This document shows positions 37,066 to 50,014 of a stretch of 64,000 nt of DNA, piece by piece. The stretch comes from Pampus argenteus. Its lineage: Eukaryota > Chordata > Actinopteri > Scombriformes > Stromateidae. The stretch's first letter is position 1. Each line of letters begins with the position of its first letter. Both the position numbers and the translations under genes were made by a program. Location of the stretch: NCBI GenBank assembly GCA_036937835.1, contig CM072862.1, positions 26,968,501-27,032,500 on the forward strand, given 5' to 3'. The notes beneath the pieces are model-generated. The model worked only from the letters and a program-made list of their open reading frames with translations. It was not told where the DNA came from and did no database searches.

Positions 37066-38130
37066 GTACGTGCTACATACTGAGGCCTGGAACAAGTCTT
37101 TAACCGACACATTGAGGTAATTTTGGGGCAGTGAGGACATTTCTTCCGGTCCTCACTACTTCAACGGGCCGTTTGGGGGTTCAGACCTGGTTTTTGGTCC
37201 GGGTCGGGCTAAGAGGCTGGGGAATGCATTATGTCAATGAAGGTCTTCACAAAGATAGAAGTACCAGGATGTGTGTGTGTTTCAGGAAAAGCTTCAGGAA
37301 GCAGAGGAAACTCTCATTGTGTCGGTCTGAGCCGAAGAGGAAAGACTGAAAACAAGAAAAGGCGGGAAAACATAAACAATGCAGAGCGAACACAGGAAGC
37401 ATCGTCACACGAGTAGAAGAAGAAACGCTGGAGCTGCTGTAATTTAACCTTAAATATACGCCTGATGTCTCTTATTCTTATTATATTAAAACACATGAGT
37501 GAGTCACATGTCCATCATGAAGATAGCGGGTTAGAAACATATAAAAAGTGATGATGATGCATTATGTAGCACAACAAGCTAGCAAAACTGTAAACATACC
37601 TGCATTCCTGCACATGCTCAGTACAGGTTACAGTACACAGTAGAGGGTTTCTATATAACACCTGTTTCTAAATGTACAGTAACCACTGAATTCATGGATG
37701 AAACATGTCTCCAGTTCTGTTTTTAATAAAACACTGAGCGGTTCTCAAGAAAACTGCAAGCAACAATACTGGAGGCCAAGCAGGTGGTTATTTTAATAAA
37801 ATGAAATGTTCACCAACATCTGCTGCAGCTTTTCATTCACCTCTCAATTATTACTGTTGACATAAAAGACACAAAACACTGAAAACATTTTCTCCTAAAA
37901 ACCCTCCAACGAGCCACATGTATGTACAACCTTCCAGGAACCAACGCTGTCACATAAATGGAGTCAAGTATAAAGTAGCATCCAGTAGAAATACTCAAGT
38001 AAAGTACAAGTACCTCAGAATCTCCACCGATGTACCATAGCAGTCATATGTCGTTATGGGTTAGTCATATTAAAATGTCCCCTTGTCTGTTTCCATGCGT
38101 TTTAATGATCCATGTCACACATGTAATGAT
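36440..38130. other. Intergenic DNA between cngb1 and kifc3
   Basis: No gene seen. Holds a (GAT)n run at about 36861-36888, a (TG)n run at 37033-37063, the repeat at 37085-37270 and a copy of the 'agtaaagtacaagtacctc' family at about 37955-38020. Confidence 0.6.
37085..37270 (+). repeat. Teleost dispersed repeat
   Basis: Contains ggcagtgaggacatttcttc, ggtcctcactacttcaa, ggaatgcattatgtcaatga and cacaaagatagaagtac. From memory this order of words is a very common fish repeat; no coding content. Confidence 0.5.
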
Positions 38131-38526
38131 CCGTCCCGCCCTCAGCTCAATGAAGTCACTACGTTTCTGTGTCGGCCGTGCGTTGTTTCCATATGTCCGA
38201 CAGCCCGTGAAGGCGGCACGCAGACAGCGGCGCGGAGCAGCAGAGCAGCGCGCGACACACGGACCCTCCACCGCTGGAAAACCGACGTTACCCGCCGCTA
38301 CAGCCACGTTTAACGCTTAGCTAACCGGTTAGCTGGAAGGATTTACTGCGAGGAGACGGCGGAAAAGGGAGGAGGGAGAGGAGTTAGAAGAGGGAGAGGA
38401 GTAACAGGAGGGAGAGGAGTAACAGGAGGAAGAGGAGGAGGAACAGGAGTAACAGGAGTAACAGGAGGGAGAGGAGTAACAGGAGGAAGAGGAGTAACAG
38501 GAGGGAGTCGCTGCTTCGGACCGGAG
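38131..38526 (+). promoter_or_regulatory. CpG-rich promoter and candidate first exon of kifc3
   Basis: This is the richest CpG stretch in the window (clustered around 38170-38320), within otherwise CpG-poor DNA. It is followed by a good donor (CCGGAG then gtaaag) after 38526. The right part is a GA-rich simple tandem (gggagaggagtaacag-like, about 38365-38505). It lies upstream of all kifc3 coding exons and on the same strand. No long ORF is conserved, so it would be a 5' UTR exon. Link to kifc3 is inferred. Confidence 0.45.
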
Positions 38527-38603
38527 GTAAAGAAAAGTTTGGTGTCTTGGAAGTTTTGATTTCTTCCTGCGGTCGTTTGTGACGCTGCTAAAAGTGTCAC
38601 ACA

Positions 38604-38604
38604 C

Positions 38605-38697
<93 letters not shown>
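38604..38697 (+). repeat. (TG)n microsatellite
   Basis: Some 46 TG copies with one interruption (tatg), just after the candidate kifc3 first exon. Confidence 0.95.
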
Positions 38698-38698
<1 letters not shown>

Positions 38699-38795
38699 TC
38701 TCTTTTCATGTTGACGTCCAGCAGTTTCCACCGCTTCAAAGCTCTTTTCTCTCCGCTGCGGGGTTTAACAAAAGAGCCGCGAGCTCACCTGGTCA

Positions 38796-38823
38796 ACACA
38801 CACACACACACACACTTTGCCAG

Positions 38824-38863
<40 letters not shown>

Positions 38864-38933
38864 TGGCAGACACACACACACACACTTTGCCAGAAACACA
38901 CAAACACACACACACACACACACACTTTGCCAG

Positions 38934-38967
<34 letters not shown>

Positions 38968-38975
38968 TGCCAGAA
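38796..38975 (+). repeat. Compound (CA)n repeat with tttgccagaa spacers
   Basis: CA runs of different length alternate with five copies of actttgccagaaac-like spacers (one is tttggcag), a higher-order tandem. Confidence 0.9.
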
Positions 38976-41900
38976 ACAGATACACACATAATATTTCTGT
39001 CTGAGGACGTCTCTCTTGTTTTATGGACCAAACAACTAATGGATCAATAATGATACTAATAATCAACAAATGGACGTGAACCTTGTTCATATGTGTATTA
39101 ATCAATAATGTGGAGATCATCGTTAATCTCAGCTGATCTTTAATTATCTGCAGGTATAAATTTGTGTCTGTTGGTTCTGTGACTAGAAATCCAGATCCTG
39201 ACCTGAAACCAAAGATGAAGCCTGAAACAGGTCATAGAAGCAGAGAGACATCTGGGATGCAGCCGTGTGTGTGTGTGTGTGTGTGTGTGTGCACGTGCAC
39301 GTGCGCGCTAACATCAGTGTGATTGGTTGAGGCGGCGGCGGCCTGCAGGGTGTGTCTGTAGAGACTGACCGCTCCAGCACATTTTCTATAAATACCCTCA
39401 GTTTTGTCTGCAGGGTTTTTTCTTTTTTCTCGCTGAGCTCGTCGGGAACAAAAAGGCCTTCAGTCAATTAAAGAAACCGTTTCAACACATGAAAAACTGT
39501 TGCTGCTGTCATCAAACATCAAAGCTAACTGTAATCCAGCAGGTGTGATACTAGCAGGCTAACGGCTAGTAAAGAGACTGAACAGGACGAGCTCAGCGGC
39601 TAAGCTAGCAGGCTAAAACACCTGAGTGACAGTACCTGTGCTGACTGTTGCATGACTGACAGAGACAGGCGGCGTCAGTAGGCTAGTTTCTGATAGCCTT
39701 GTTAGCTTGTGAAGAACAGAACACACCTGTGTTTGGTTTTAATACCATTTTTCCTTCCTGATACCTGAACTTGTGTATCGGCTGATCCCATTTTTTTGTC
39801 TTCATCAGAGAAGAAATTTTGTAAAACTCTCATGTATTAAATCATTTAAAAATATCTGTGATATTAAAGTGTTCATATTCAGCACGATGCACAACAGGCA
39901 ACATCCAATTCAGTTGAAAAGCCGCCATGTTTGAGGCAGGTATCCAGGTGTTTTCATTTGGCTGATTGGTGATATCGGCTGTCTGTTGTTCACTGGTTGT
40001 TTGTTTGTTTGTTTGTTTAGTGTTTATAGCAGCGTTGCGCCTTCACGGAGTCGCTCTGCATTTCTGTTGAAGCATGTTGGATTTAATGAATTTGAACCTT
40101 CTTCTTTTGGGTAAAAAGTGCAACTGTGAAGGTGTTAGCTCTGATGTTAGCAACAGTGGGTTAGCCTGACCGGACCCGGCTCATTTAAGGTGGACTGACC
40201 TTTAAGGTAGGCCGCTATTGTCACTGTAGTGATAAACTCACAAAATAAATCCTGTTCATTAAGCTCACAGTTGGGTCAACAGGAAACTGCCCCGGTGAAT
40301 CATCAGAACAAAAGATGAAGACAGAAAACACACCTGTGTACCTTCAGAAAGAAGCGTCCAATCACAGAGCTGAAAAAGACGTGTTTGCTTGTAGAAGTTG
40401 TGTGTTGGTGCAGAACTTCAGTAACTTCCTCCCTCTCTGAGTTTCAGCTTTACATGGTAAAAGGACGCTCGCTCTGTAACAAACACATACCAGCAGCAGT
40501 CAGAAACTGCTTCGTGCACTGAGCAGCAGCCACTCAGAGGCCATTAAAGATTAACGTTGTGTTTACTGAGTCCAGGGTCGCCACCATTATGTTACTGCAC
40601 ACTTGCTGATTGATTAGATAACATTTTGTCCTTTATAACAAGTCATTGTTTAAACTTGATCTGATTGGATGTCAGATCAACATGTCAGGAGTCTCTTTAC
40701 TGTGTCAGGACGCATGAATCTGATGAGACAGGAATGCAGCAGCACGAGGTTTCAGTCTAATGTGAGGAAATGTGATTTACTCCTTCATAATTCATCTCCT
40801 CAGAGTCTAAAGATCTGCAGAGCCATGAAGTCGTGGGAATAAAGCTACAGATTGAGACCAACATATCGGCGAGGTTGTTGTTGTTGTTGTTGTTTGTTTG
40901 GTCTTTTTCTTGTTTAAAAATTGAGGCAAAGTCCAAATACATACTGAGAAGATGTTTACGGTACCATCATGATAATCATCATAATCCTTCTATTAGTGCT
41001 AAATTATAGTTTAATCATTGACTAAAGCAGCTTTAAATGTCTCGTAGCTTCTTCACACACACACACACATGCATATATACACACACACAGACACATACAT
41101 ACATATATATATGACTCAAAGTAATTAATCGATTATCCATATAGTTGATTTAATTTGCAGCTCTGTTGTTTTGGTGTTGAGACGTCAGGAAACGATGATG
41201 ATCAGCTCTGATATCGACTGTTTCTGAAGTTTATAATGTGTTTGGCTTGTGTGCGTGTGTGTGTGTGTGTGTGTGTGCGTGTGTGCGTGCTTATTGATTA
41301 TTGTGGTTAGCTTCACACATAGACTCTAAACTCAGCACACAGTAAACCGTCTCTGTGATCATGTGGAGATATTCAATGTCCTCAAATTTTTGTTTCTGTG
41401 TTGACGTGTGTGAGTCAGAGTGACGCGTGTGCGTGTGTGTGTGTGTGCGTGTGTGTGTGAGTGTGTGTGAGTGTGTGTGAGTGTGTGTGTGAGAGACGCT
41501 CAGCTGGGACTGTTATGTAATGTCTGTGTGAGATTTAAACCAGAAGCTGCAGTTCCAGCTGAGTCCAGCAGGAGGAGCCACATCTCCCATTATGCTGCGG
41601 GGCGTCTGGCTGGATGCTGTTCTGCTATGTGTGTGTCTGTGTGATCAGTTGCTCTTTGATTACAGCTGCACTAATGATTAGTTATTGTTCTGATTACTGC
41701 AGTAATTTATAACAAATATGGTGCCAGATTTTAAACAGATAAAATCTGGCACCTTAAAACAGCAGAAAGGTCCTTTTTAAAGTCTCATTCAGTGTAATGT
41801 AGCGGTGGATCATTTATACACACAGAGTGGAAAGTGTGTGTGTGTGTTGCTGTCATGTGATCTGGACCAAACTATGATGTGCTTTTCCTGTGAGTCCTGG

Positions 41901-43449
41901 TTTACACCTGGTCGCTATGGGAACACAGCCATGAAAATTGCTCAGAAATCTTGTGTTTTCCATTCACTTGACGAGCAGGAACTGTGGCAGCGATTCTCCA
42001 TGTTTCCCTTCATTAGTAGTCGAGTAGGGGTCATCCAGTGGTCGGTCAGGTGGTCTCGTCTCATCACCAGTAAACCCCAGCTGGAAGCGTCGTACTGAAA
42101 CGTGTGTTCGGAGCGTTTCCAGCTTCCTGTCTGCAGCTGGCGCTCATCAGTCTGCACAAAGTCTGGTTTTTAGCTTCTTCTTGGCTGTTTTTTGGGTTTT
42201 TGTTGATTTTTGTCTTGTTTGATGGAGCGAGTTTGAAACGGATTCATCTGCTATAACAAACATATTAGTGTTTGTTTGAGGTTATGTGGAGTTTAGCAGT
42301 TTATTAGCTTTTCTGAGCATTTTATTCTCTTTAGTTTATACTATTTATGTTTCTGTTATTCTGTGGATCAGCTGTGTCGTGTGTGTGTATTTTAAGTTGG
42401 CGTCTGAGGAGAAAGCTGAGACCAGAGCAGCAACACAGGAAGAAGAGGAGGAGACGCAGGCCTCCTCCTCCTCCTCCTCCTCCTTGCTGAGTTGTTTCCT
42501 TCACTGTCAGCTTTTTTCTTCTCTCCCTCCCTCATTTGGTTTCCTTTTTTGCGGATGACTGATGTCATGTTGCACAGTCCTTCATCGCTCTGTAATTTCC
42601 TCCTGAAATAGCTCATGATGTTGGGTGTGTGTAAACCACTGAACCCAAACAACATGTCTGTCTCTGTTTCCTCTCAATGACACGTTTTACACAAACCAAC
42701 CGAACGGATCATCACAAGTTAACAAATAAACTTTAAACAGCAGGACCAACACATTGACTAAAAACTGCATTTTCATATCATTTGGACTGTTACAATATTT
42801 ATACAAATTTAAAACTACATATATGAAGCCACGAACCAGCTGTAGGGATGTTTATCCATACTCTGATTGGTCCGGTTCTTTATCAATACTCTTATTGATT
42901 CTTTATCATTACTAAAGATTCCTCGCATCAGAATAATGAGTGAAGAACCTTCATCATCATCCTCCTCCTCCTTCGCTGATGCTGATGCGCCTCACTGCCT
43001 GCAGGTGGCGCTGTAGAAGGAATTTGAGTAGTTTTAATGTGATAGCATCATGTGGCTAATTGGTTAGCGGTGATGTTAGTCCCAGTAGTAAAGGACATAA
43101 AGTTAGTGCGACCATAAACAACACTTCTGGAGATATGTGGTCACCCAATCAGGTGTCACAATAGACGTGGATCCGACCTTCAGGTCCAAAGCAATGATGC
43201 GGCCTCCCTAGTGCTGTTTTACCTTAATAATGTCGCCTCACGACGTCCAGACAGAAAGGCGTGCGTGTTTTACCTTTTCTCGCCGTGTACGTCATGTTCC
43301 GTGATGTTGACCAATAGGAGCGCAGCTGAATTGTAAAACATGGCGACACTAAAGCGTCAGTAAAGTGACTGTCAGTCATAAACCTGTCTAAGTTATTAAA
43401 AGATAAAAAGGAACATGTTTCCACTAATCTGCTTTAATCCAGAGGGTCT

Positions 43450-44465
43450 GAGCTTCTTATATCACTAACACACCTGGTGCCCTTCGTCACTAACACACCT
43501 GGTGCCCTTCATCACTAACACACCTGGTGCCCTTCATCACTAACGCACCTGGTGCCCTTCATCACTAACGCACCTGGTGCCCTTCATCACTAACACACCT
43601 GGTGCCCTTCATCACTAACGCACCTGGTGACCTTTATCACTAACGCACCTGGTGCCCTTCATCACTAACACACTTGGTGCCCTTCATCACTAACACACCT
43701 GGTGCCCTTCATCACTAACACACCTGGTGCCCTTCATCACTAACACACTTGGTGCCCTTCATCACTAACACACTTGGTGCCCTTCATCACTAACGCACCT
43801 GGTGACCTTCATCACTAACGCACCTGGTGCCCTTCATCACTAACGCACCTGGTGACCTTCATCACTAACGCACCTGGTGCCCTTCATCACTAACGCACCT
43901 GGTGACCTTCATCACTTAACGCACCTGGTGACCTTCATCACTAACACACCTGGTGCCCTTCATCACTAACACACTTGGTGCCCTTCATCACTAACGCACC
44001 TGGTGACCTTCATCACTAACGCACCTGGTGCCCTTCATCACTAACGCACCTGGTGACCTTCATCACTAACGCACCTGGTGCCCTTCATCACTAACGCACC
44101 TGGTGACCTTCATCACTAACGCACCTGGTGCCCTTCATCACTAACGCACTTGGTGCCCTTCATCACTAACGCACCTGGTGACCTTCATCACTAACGCACC
44201 TGGTGCCCTTCATCACTAACGCACCTGGTGACCTTCATCACTTAACGCACCTGGTGACCTTCATCACTAACGCACCTGGTGCCCTTCATCACTTAACACA
44301 CCTGGTGACCTTCATCACTTAACACACCTGGTGACCTTCATCACTAACGCACTTGGTGACCTTCATCACTAACGCACCTGGTGACCTTCATCACTAACGC
44401 ACCTGGTGACCTTCATCACTAACGCACCTGGTGCCCTTCATCACTAACGCACCTGGTGACCTTCA
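43450..44465 (+). repeat. 25-26-bp minisatellite, about 40 copies
   Basis: Unit cacctggtgcccttcatcac plus taacg, with alternation of gccc/gacc, aacac/aacgc and taac/ttaac. At about 1 kb it is the longest array in the window, in the long 5' intron of kifc3. Confidence 0.95.
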
Positions 44466-44759
44466 CCTCATCAACGTGGTTTTTTTAATTGTTTCAGGAA
44501 GTGACTGAGATTGAAACTCCTCAGAAACGTATCTGATCTGATACCTGGGCGCAGCCCTTGTTTTAATCTCTGTCCTGTGTTTGATTGGTTACTGTTTGAC
44601 AGAGTTGGCAGGTCGATCAGACTTTATTTGTTTTTAAGGTGGACTGACTATATCTGGGTGTTGACTTTAAATCCTGTAACAACAGTTTGAGGTGCTGAGA
44701 GTTGACAGGAAGCTCCATGTACTTTATTTTACTCTGTAAAGTCAAAGAAAACAGTGAAA

Positions 44760-45130
44760 ATGTCAACTATAGTCCAAGGTGATGTCATCAAACGTCTCGT
44801 TTTGTCCAACCAACAGCCTAAAAACTCAAAATATACAAACTACACTGACAAATTCGCACACTGGAGAGCCTTGAACCAGCAGATATTTGGTATTAAACAA
44901 TTGTTTTGAGTCATTTTTAAAGAAAAGATTTCAGCTTCTTCATTGTGAATATTTCCTGGTTTCTTTGATCCTCTGTGACAGTAAACTGAATATCTTTGGG
45001 TTGTAAACAAAATGAGACATTGAGCATGTTGTATTGAGTTTAGGAAACACCTTTCACCATTTTATGGGAAACTAATGGACAGTTTAATCGATAATAACAA
45101 TAAAAGTTGCAGACTAATTATCTGTGAAGT
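44760..45130 (+). repeat. Dispersed teleost repeat
   Basis: Contains ccaaggtgatgtcatcaaac, gtgaatatttcctggtttct, cagtaaactgaatatctttg and gcagactaatta. Related or partial copies occur at 4990-5190 (reverse), about 41110-41165, 48595-48665, 50405-50455 and 53000-53040. Confidence 0.6.
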
Positions 45131-46012
45131 GTTCCTTCAGCTCTGTTGAGTTTGTTGTTACCTGGTTCAACACAACGATGCCTCCAGGAGAACTTTAACA
45201 TATTTCATTATCAAACATCAGTGGCGGTATAGACGAGCCCTCCTTTCTGAACAGAAGTGTAACATGTGAGGAATCGCCATCATGTGACCTGCTGTTTGTA
45301 TTGATCTTGAACTTTGTAAGCAGAAAGGAGGCGAGTGTTTCCCACAGGGACTCCGCCTCCTCGTTAGGACCCTGAAAGGGGTCGTCGGACTGGAAACTTC
45401 CTCTTTGTTGTGTTTACGGTACGGTTCGGGGCGGTCCCGGCTCTATACAGTAAAGTCTCGTCCATGCATCATGTTGACTGGTTGTGATGCAGACTGGCAG
45501 CTCCCAGGATCCTCGGCGGCGTCAGGGTTACAGGGACTAACGAGGTTGAAGCTTCTTCTGTTAACTTGTGTCCAGGTGTCTCTGTGCTGGTCACCTGACC
45601 TAACACGGCGCGCCCCTTTTCTTCCTGCATTTCCCATTTTGTCTCTTAACTTCCTGTCACTATTGATTAGTGTATGAATTATTTCATCTATTAAATATGT
45701 TATAGTTCCCCACAGCCTGGTGTTCAACACCTAAAGATATTAAGTTTATAGTTATGACAACTGAGAACCTGAAACCAGCTAATTTGACATTTTTGCTTTA
45801 AAAAATTGCTAAAACGCGGCCGTTCATAATACACTTACAATGAGACGTCAAGTTCATGATTGATTGGAGGATCAAACGAGCTGATTGATGTTATTAAATG
45901 TGATGAAGTATCATCCTGTTACATCATCAGTGAGTTTCATCCTGCAGCAACAACAGATGGTCACAGGACAGGGAGGGAGGGCGAGAGAGGGGCACACAGA
46001 GTGGAGATCTGT

Positions 46013-46039
46013 CTCTCTCTCTCTCTCTCTCTCTGTGTG

Positions 46040-46075
<36 letters not shown>

Positions 46076-46097
46076 ACTCTGTCTCTCTCTCTCTCTA
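46013..46097 (+). repeat. (TC)n tract
   Basis: TC runs broken by tgtgtg and cac. Source of SLSLSL/RERERE spurious ORFs. Confidence 0.95.
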
Positions 46098-47029
46098 TCA
46101 TGGAGGTGAAGACCCAACCTGCCACAGCTTTAATCTTTCTGACTGTTGGAGGATAACAACACACACAGAGACTCTTTACAGCTATACCATCAGTCAGCCT
46201 CTTCGTCCAATCAGGAGCCAGACTGAGCTAACGACCCCCTAACGAAGCGGCTGGAGGAGAAACTGTCACAGCGTATCAGAGCAGGAACCAACATGGACCA
46301 AAAGTTGACAGATTTTTACTTTCCTTGTCAGTCCGGATGATGAAGCTTCAAACGTCTGCAGCAAATGTTCTTGTTTTTATTTTCGGATTCTCGGATCAGA
46401 TATTTCCTGATTTAAATCACTTTAATGCAGCGTTTCATTTCATTTTATCCTTTTTGACGTTCTGTTGTAAAGTTCAGATATTGAAAGCTGCTGTTTGATA
46501 CTTAAACACAGCTGAAATATATTTTCTAAAGATCAGCTTTGTCTCTAATTAATTGCAATTTTTTTCAAGCACTAGTAACTTTATTTTTTCATCCTCACCA
46601 CTTTTTTGTCGTTTGTGTTGATGCGTTGTGACTTTTGTTTCACGTGGAGGCTTGAGGACTGTCGGATGCAGCAGTGTGACTTCAGTGGGTTAACGTGTGT
46701 GATGTTTCTGTAACTGAAGCTGCAGGCTCTGGTTACCACCTGCTGACTAATAGCTGCTGTCGTGACTGCAGCGGACGGGACAAGGTTCAGAGGTTTATCA
46801 GCTGCGTGATGTGGGCGGGATTCAGGACAGAGGTAAGACACAAAAGCGAAGCAGAGCGAGCGAAAGTCAACAGCAGCGTCTGATTCTGAGGCTGAACTCA
46901 AGTCTCACAAAGGATGTGAAGCAACACCTGCGAGCGCTCACCTGGGCCAGGTGACCTCGTCTGCACTGTTTGGACTCTCATACAATGAAGCTGAATACCC
47001 GCTCAGAGTAAGTGACGAGGGGCGAGGTC

Positions 47030-47242
47030 ATGTATGTCCTGTGCACCATGGCCGTCCTGACGCTCCACAGCCTCTTCAAGAACCGGAGCCACAAGGTCGT
47101 AGAACCGGTGGGAACCTCAGAGGCTGCTGGACAGGGATGTCCTCCTGGGGATGGAGTTGTCGCTGAGCGCTGGGCGGAGGCTTGGGGTCGGGGAGGTGAT
47201 TTGGTGGCGAGCAGAGCTGAAGGAAAGAGGAGACGAGTGAAG
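47030..47242 (+). CDS. Candidate alternative first coding exon of kifc3 (hydrophobic N-terminus)
   Basis: The ATG at 47030 opens 71 codons ending in a good donor (GTGAAG then gtgaga) in phase 0. The protein starts MYVLCTMAVLTLHSLFKN, a hydrophobic segment followed by basic residues, and ends AEGKRRRVK. Spliced to 52563, the 39 nt before the kifc3 ATG read open and in frame, so the product would be kifc3 with 84 extra N-terminal residues. The region is GC-rich relative to its surroundings. Known family data do not let me confirm this exon. Confidence 0.4.
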
Positions 47243-47579
47243 GTGAGAAAATGGAGACGAGGTTTAGTCGGGCGGTACATCTGAGCTGGTTCTTTTTCCG
47301 ATTACACAACTAGAAGTTGAGTTAAAGAACCCAACAGAGTGCAGGAACATTTAGAGGAGCGTTCTTCTGATCAAACTGACATGTTTAACAGGATCAGAGT
47401 TCAAACAGGAGGCGACGGCAACGACATTGACAATAAATATATAAACAATAAACTTTAAACTTCACTGGAAATTTAATTATTTTATGATTTGGACAATCCG
47501 AGTCTCTGATTGGCTGGCTGGTACCATATTCAGGTCAACAGTTTTACCTCAATGGTGTATTGACCTGCAGGTAACCATA

Positions 47580-47840
47580 GCAACAAAAGCTCTGTTAGGA
47601 GTAAGCTGACTGTAAACATGGCGGCGCTGACAGGACATACGGCGACTCTCACTGCGTTCAACATCCACCTGGTGGTCAAGTGCAGTCATTACATAAGAGG
47701 TGAAAGAATAACAAGCTAGTGAAGCTGTAAACGCAACCGTTTCCCCGCACATGCTCAGTGGCTGTTTTTAGCCTTTGGAGCTGTTTCTAAACAAATTAAG
47801 TCACTAACGAACTGATGTGTTTTAATAGTTTCTGGATAAC
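47580..47840 (+). repeat. Dispersed repeat copy
   Basis: The words acaagctag, tgtaaac, cacatgctcagt and tgtttctaaac appear in the same order at about 37570-37690. The part around tttctaaacaaa ... gtttttaatag also resembles 12890-12960. Confidence 0.4.
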
Positions 47841-48899
47841 GGAGGATTTATCACACTTTGATACACACACAACACGGATCGGATCTGGTTTGGTTCTGAA
47901 CATGAGATCTGATCACAAGTAGAAAATCAGCAGAATGGTCCTTTAAGATGAGCAGTAAGCTAAGTGGGACAGTCTGAGGGGACATATGTGCTGCAGCCTG
48001 GTGTGTTTAACCTTCAGTCCCATGTGGATGTTGGACATTTAATTTTTTGTTGGTTTGATTAGTTTATGATATTGAAAGTGTGATTGTTCGGCAGTCTGGT
48101 CTCTCAGAGTCCTGTTGAAGACGAAGACGGAGGACAGAGACTCGAGTTTTCTCCTCATTGGACATTAAACTCACCTGTAGGCCAGACAGGTATGATTGAT
48201 GTCAGAGACGCCGTGTCTCCTGGTTCATGTTGCTGTTTCCTGTCACCAGCAGAGCAACGTGATCTGTGACGGTTCAGGGTCGAGTCTCTGCAGCCAGACC
48301 GGCCGTTACATAACGTTGATGATGATGATGATGATGATGATGAAGATGATCCGACTGCTGACAGTCAGGACAGATGTGAAGTTCAGCTGCTTGTACGCTT
48401 CAGTCACGTGACTCGCCATGAAGACAATGTCTGTTTCATGAATATCCTGCTTAATTAACAAAGGTGTGTTTGATTGTAAATACAGCAAATATTGATCTGA
48501 TCTGTTGATTTATCACAGATCATGTCTGTGATACATTTCATCCCTTTATCTTGAAAATCAGTTTTGAAATATAGTAGATTGTTTATAACATTAGAGCTGC
48601 ATTGATTAGTTGATTTAACAGAAAATCATTTTTGTAAACAGTAAACTGAATATTACAAGATGTCTGCAGATGTCAACGAGGGCTGTGGGAGGTTATAATG
48701 GCAGCATTTCATAGACGTGTTAAACAATTAATAAATTATTAATAAAACAGCAGAACAATCATAATAATGTAGAGCAGAAATAAACAGGATCAGTGAGGAT
48801 GAAGAACGTCTTGGTTTTGACACTGGTATGAATATTTCAGAGGGGGGAGGAGCAGCTCTTCACGCTTCACTTCAGGCTGAAATATTCATCGATGGGTGG

Positions 48900-49100
48900 A
48901 GGGGGGCGGGGCTGAAGGAGGTGTGATGCTGGCTGTGCTGTTGCTAGGGGAACAGAGAGAGAGGAAGCAGCGTGTGTGTGTGTGTGTGTGTGTGTGGTGA
49001 GGGGGTCGGTGGCGGTGACACTGATCCTGCTGCTGTGTGTCGCTGTGAAGCTGCAGGAGGATGCAGGGATGATGCAAACGGCGAGGCCGCAGGGAGGGAG
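48900..49100 (+). promoter_or_regulatory. Possible internal promoter and non-coding first exon of kifc3
   Basis: A GC-box-like ggggcgggg at about 48903 is followed by a TG repeat and then a GC-rich stretch ending in a good donor (GGGAG then gtaagaac) after 49100. No extended coding frame. It resembles another alternative first exon in the long 5' part of kifc3. Inference only. Confidence 0.25.
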
Positions 49101-49849
49101 GTAAGAACGGAGCGGATGGACACAAAGATGGAGGGACAGATGATGGAGAGATGAGTAGAGAGGAAGTCAGTGAGGTGGAGGACGAGCTGTAACCTGATGC
49201 AGAGCAGAGTGTCGTTTCCTCTGACCTGATTACGGCGGCACGTCGCCTCCTTTTTAATTTCACCGTGTGCTTGTTCTGATAATCCTCCTTTTGTCCGCTA
49301 ACGTTCTCAGTCTGTGTTTTCATCTAAACTGCTGTTATCAGCGTGTCACACGTATGATTCATGTGAGCATTTTTAGTTTTGATCATAGAGAGCTGCTGGG
49401 TAGTAATAATCCAGGCTAGCAACATGACGTTACTCATCAGAATGCGGTGTTGGTCACTCATCTTTAAATATCTAAGCATTTCTGTTTCAGCAGCATTTCT
49501 CAAAATCCCATGGAGCATGTCGGCTTCTACGTCACGGCTCCACGCCTGAAACATGTCTGTGATAAGAGCCGCACAGAGACGGGTCACAGCTGGAAAGATC
49601 AACAGCGACCTGTGATGTATTCAGACATTAGTGGACAGAAAATGAATGTGTTTGATAAAACAGTTAATAGTTAATTATTATTTCTGTTTATTCACGTAAT
49701 GAAACACACAGAAACGTCATATTTCCATCATTGTGTCTTTGACCTGATGTGACAGTCTGTCGCTGAAATGTGTGTCTGCAGACAGTTTGACTCTGAGCAC
49801 ATGGAGACGGACACACACAGACGGAGATGATCTGACCCAGATTAGAGGA

Positions 49850-49942
49850 GGAGAGGAGGAGAGGGGAGGAGGGGGGAGGAGGAGGAGAGGAGGGGGAGGA
49901 GGAGGAGAGGAGGGGGAGGAGGAGGAGAGGAGGGGGAGGAGG
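49850..49942 (+). repeat. (GGA)n-type G-rich tract
   Basis: Tandem of aggaggaggagaggaggggg units; guanine runs of three to six. It is followed by a (TG)n run at 49969-50011. Confidence 0.9.
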
Positions 49943-49960
49943 AGTCTTAGTCTCTGCTGG

Positions 49961-50014
<54 letters not shown>

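Larger units (their letters stand above)
39000..46950. other. Long 5' intron of kifc3
   Basis: No coding exon supported. Contains TG runs (39265-39291, 41253-41279, 41430-41500), a TATAAATA at 39387-39394, a 14-bp hairpin at 41720-41753, a GAG/CTC-rich tract at 42435-42485, the minisatellite at 43450-44465, a dispersed repeat at 44760-45130 and a (TC)n tract at 46013-46097. Confidence 0.5.

Noticed and set aside
38329..39004. ORFs rich in VCVC/HTHT
   Set aside because: Translations of TG/CA microsatellites.
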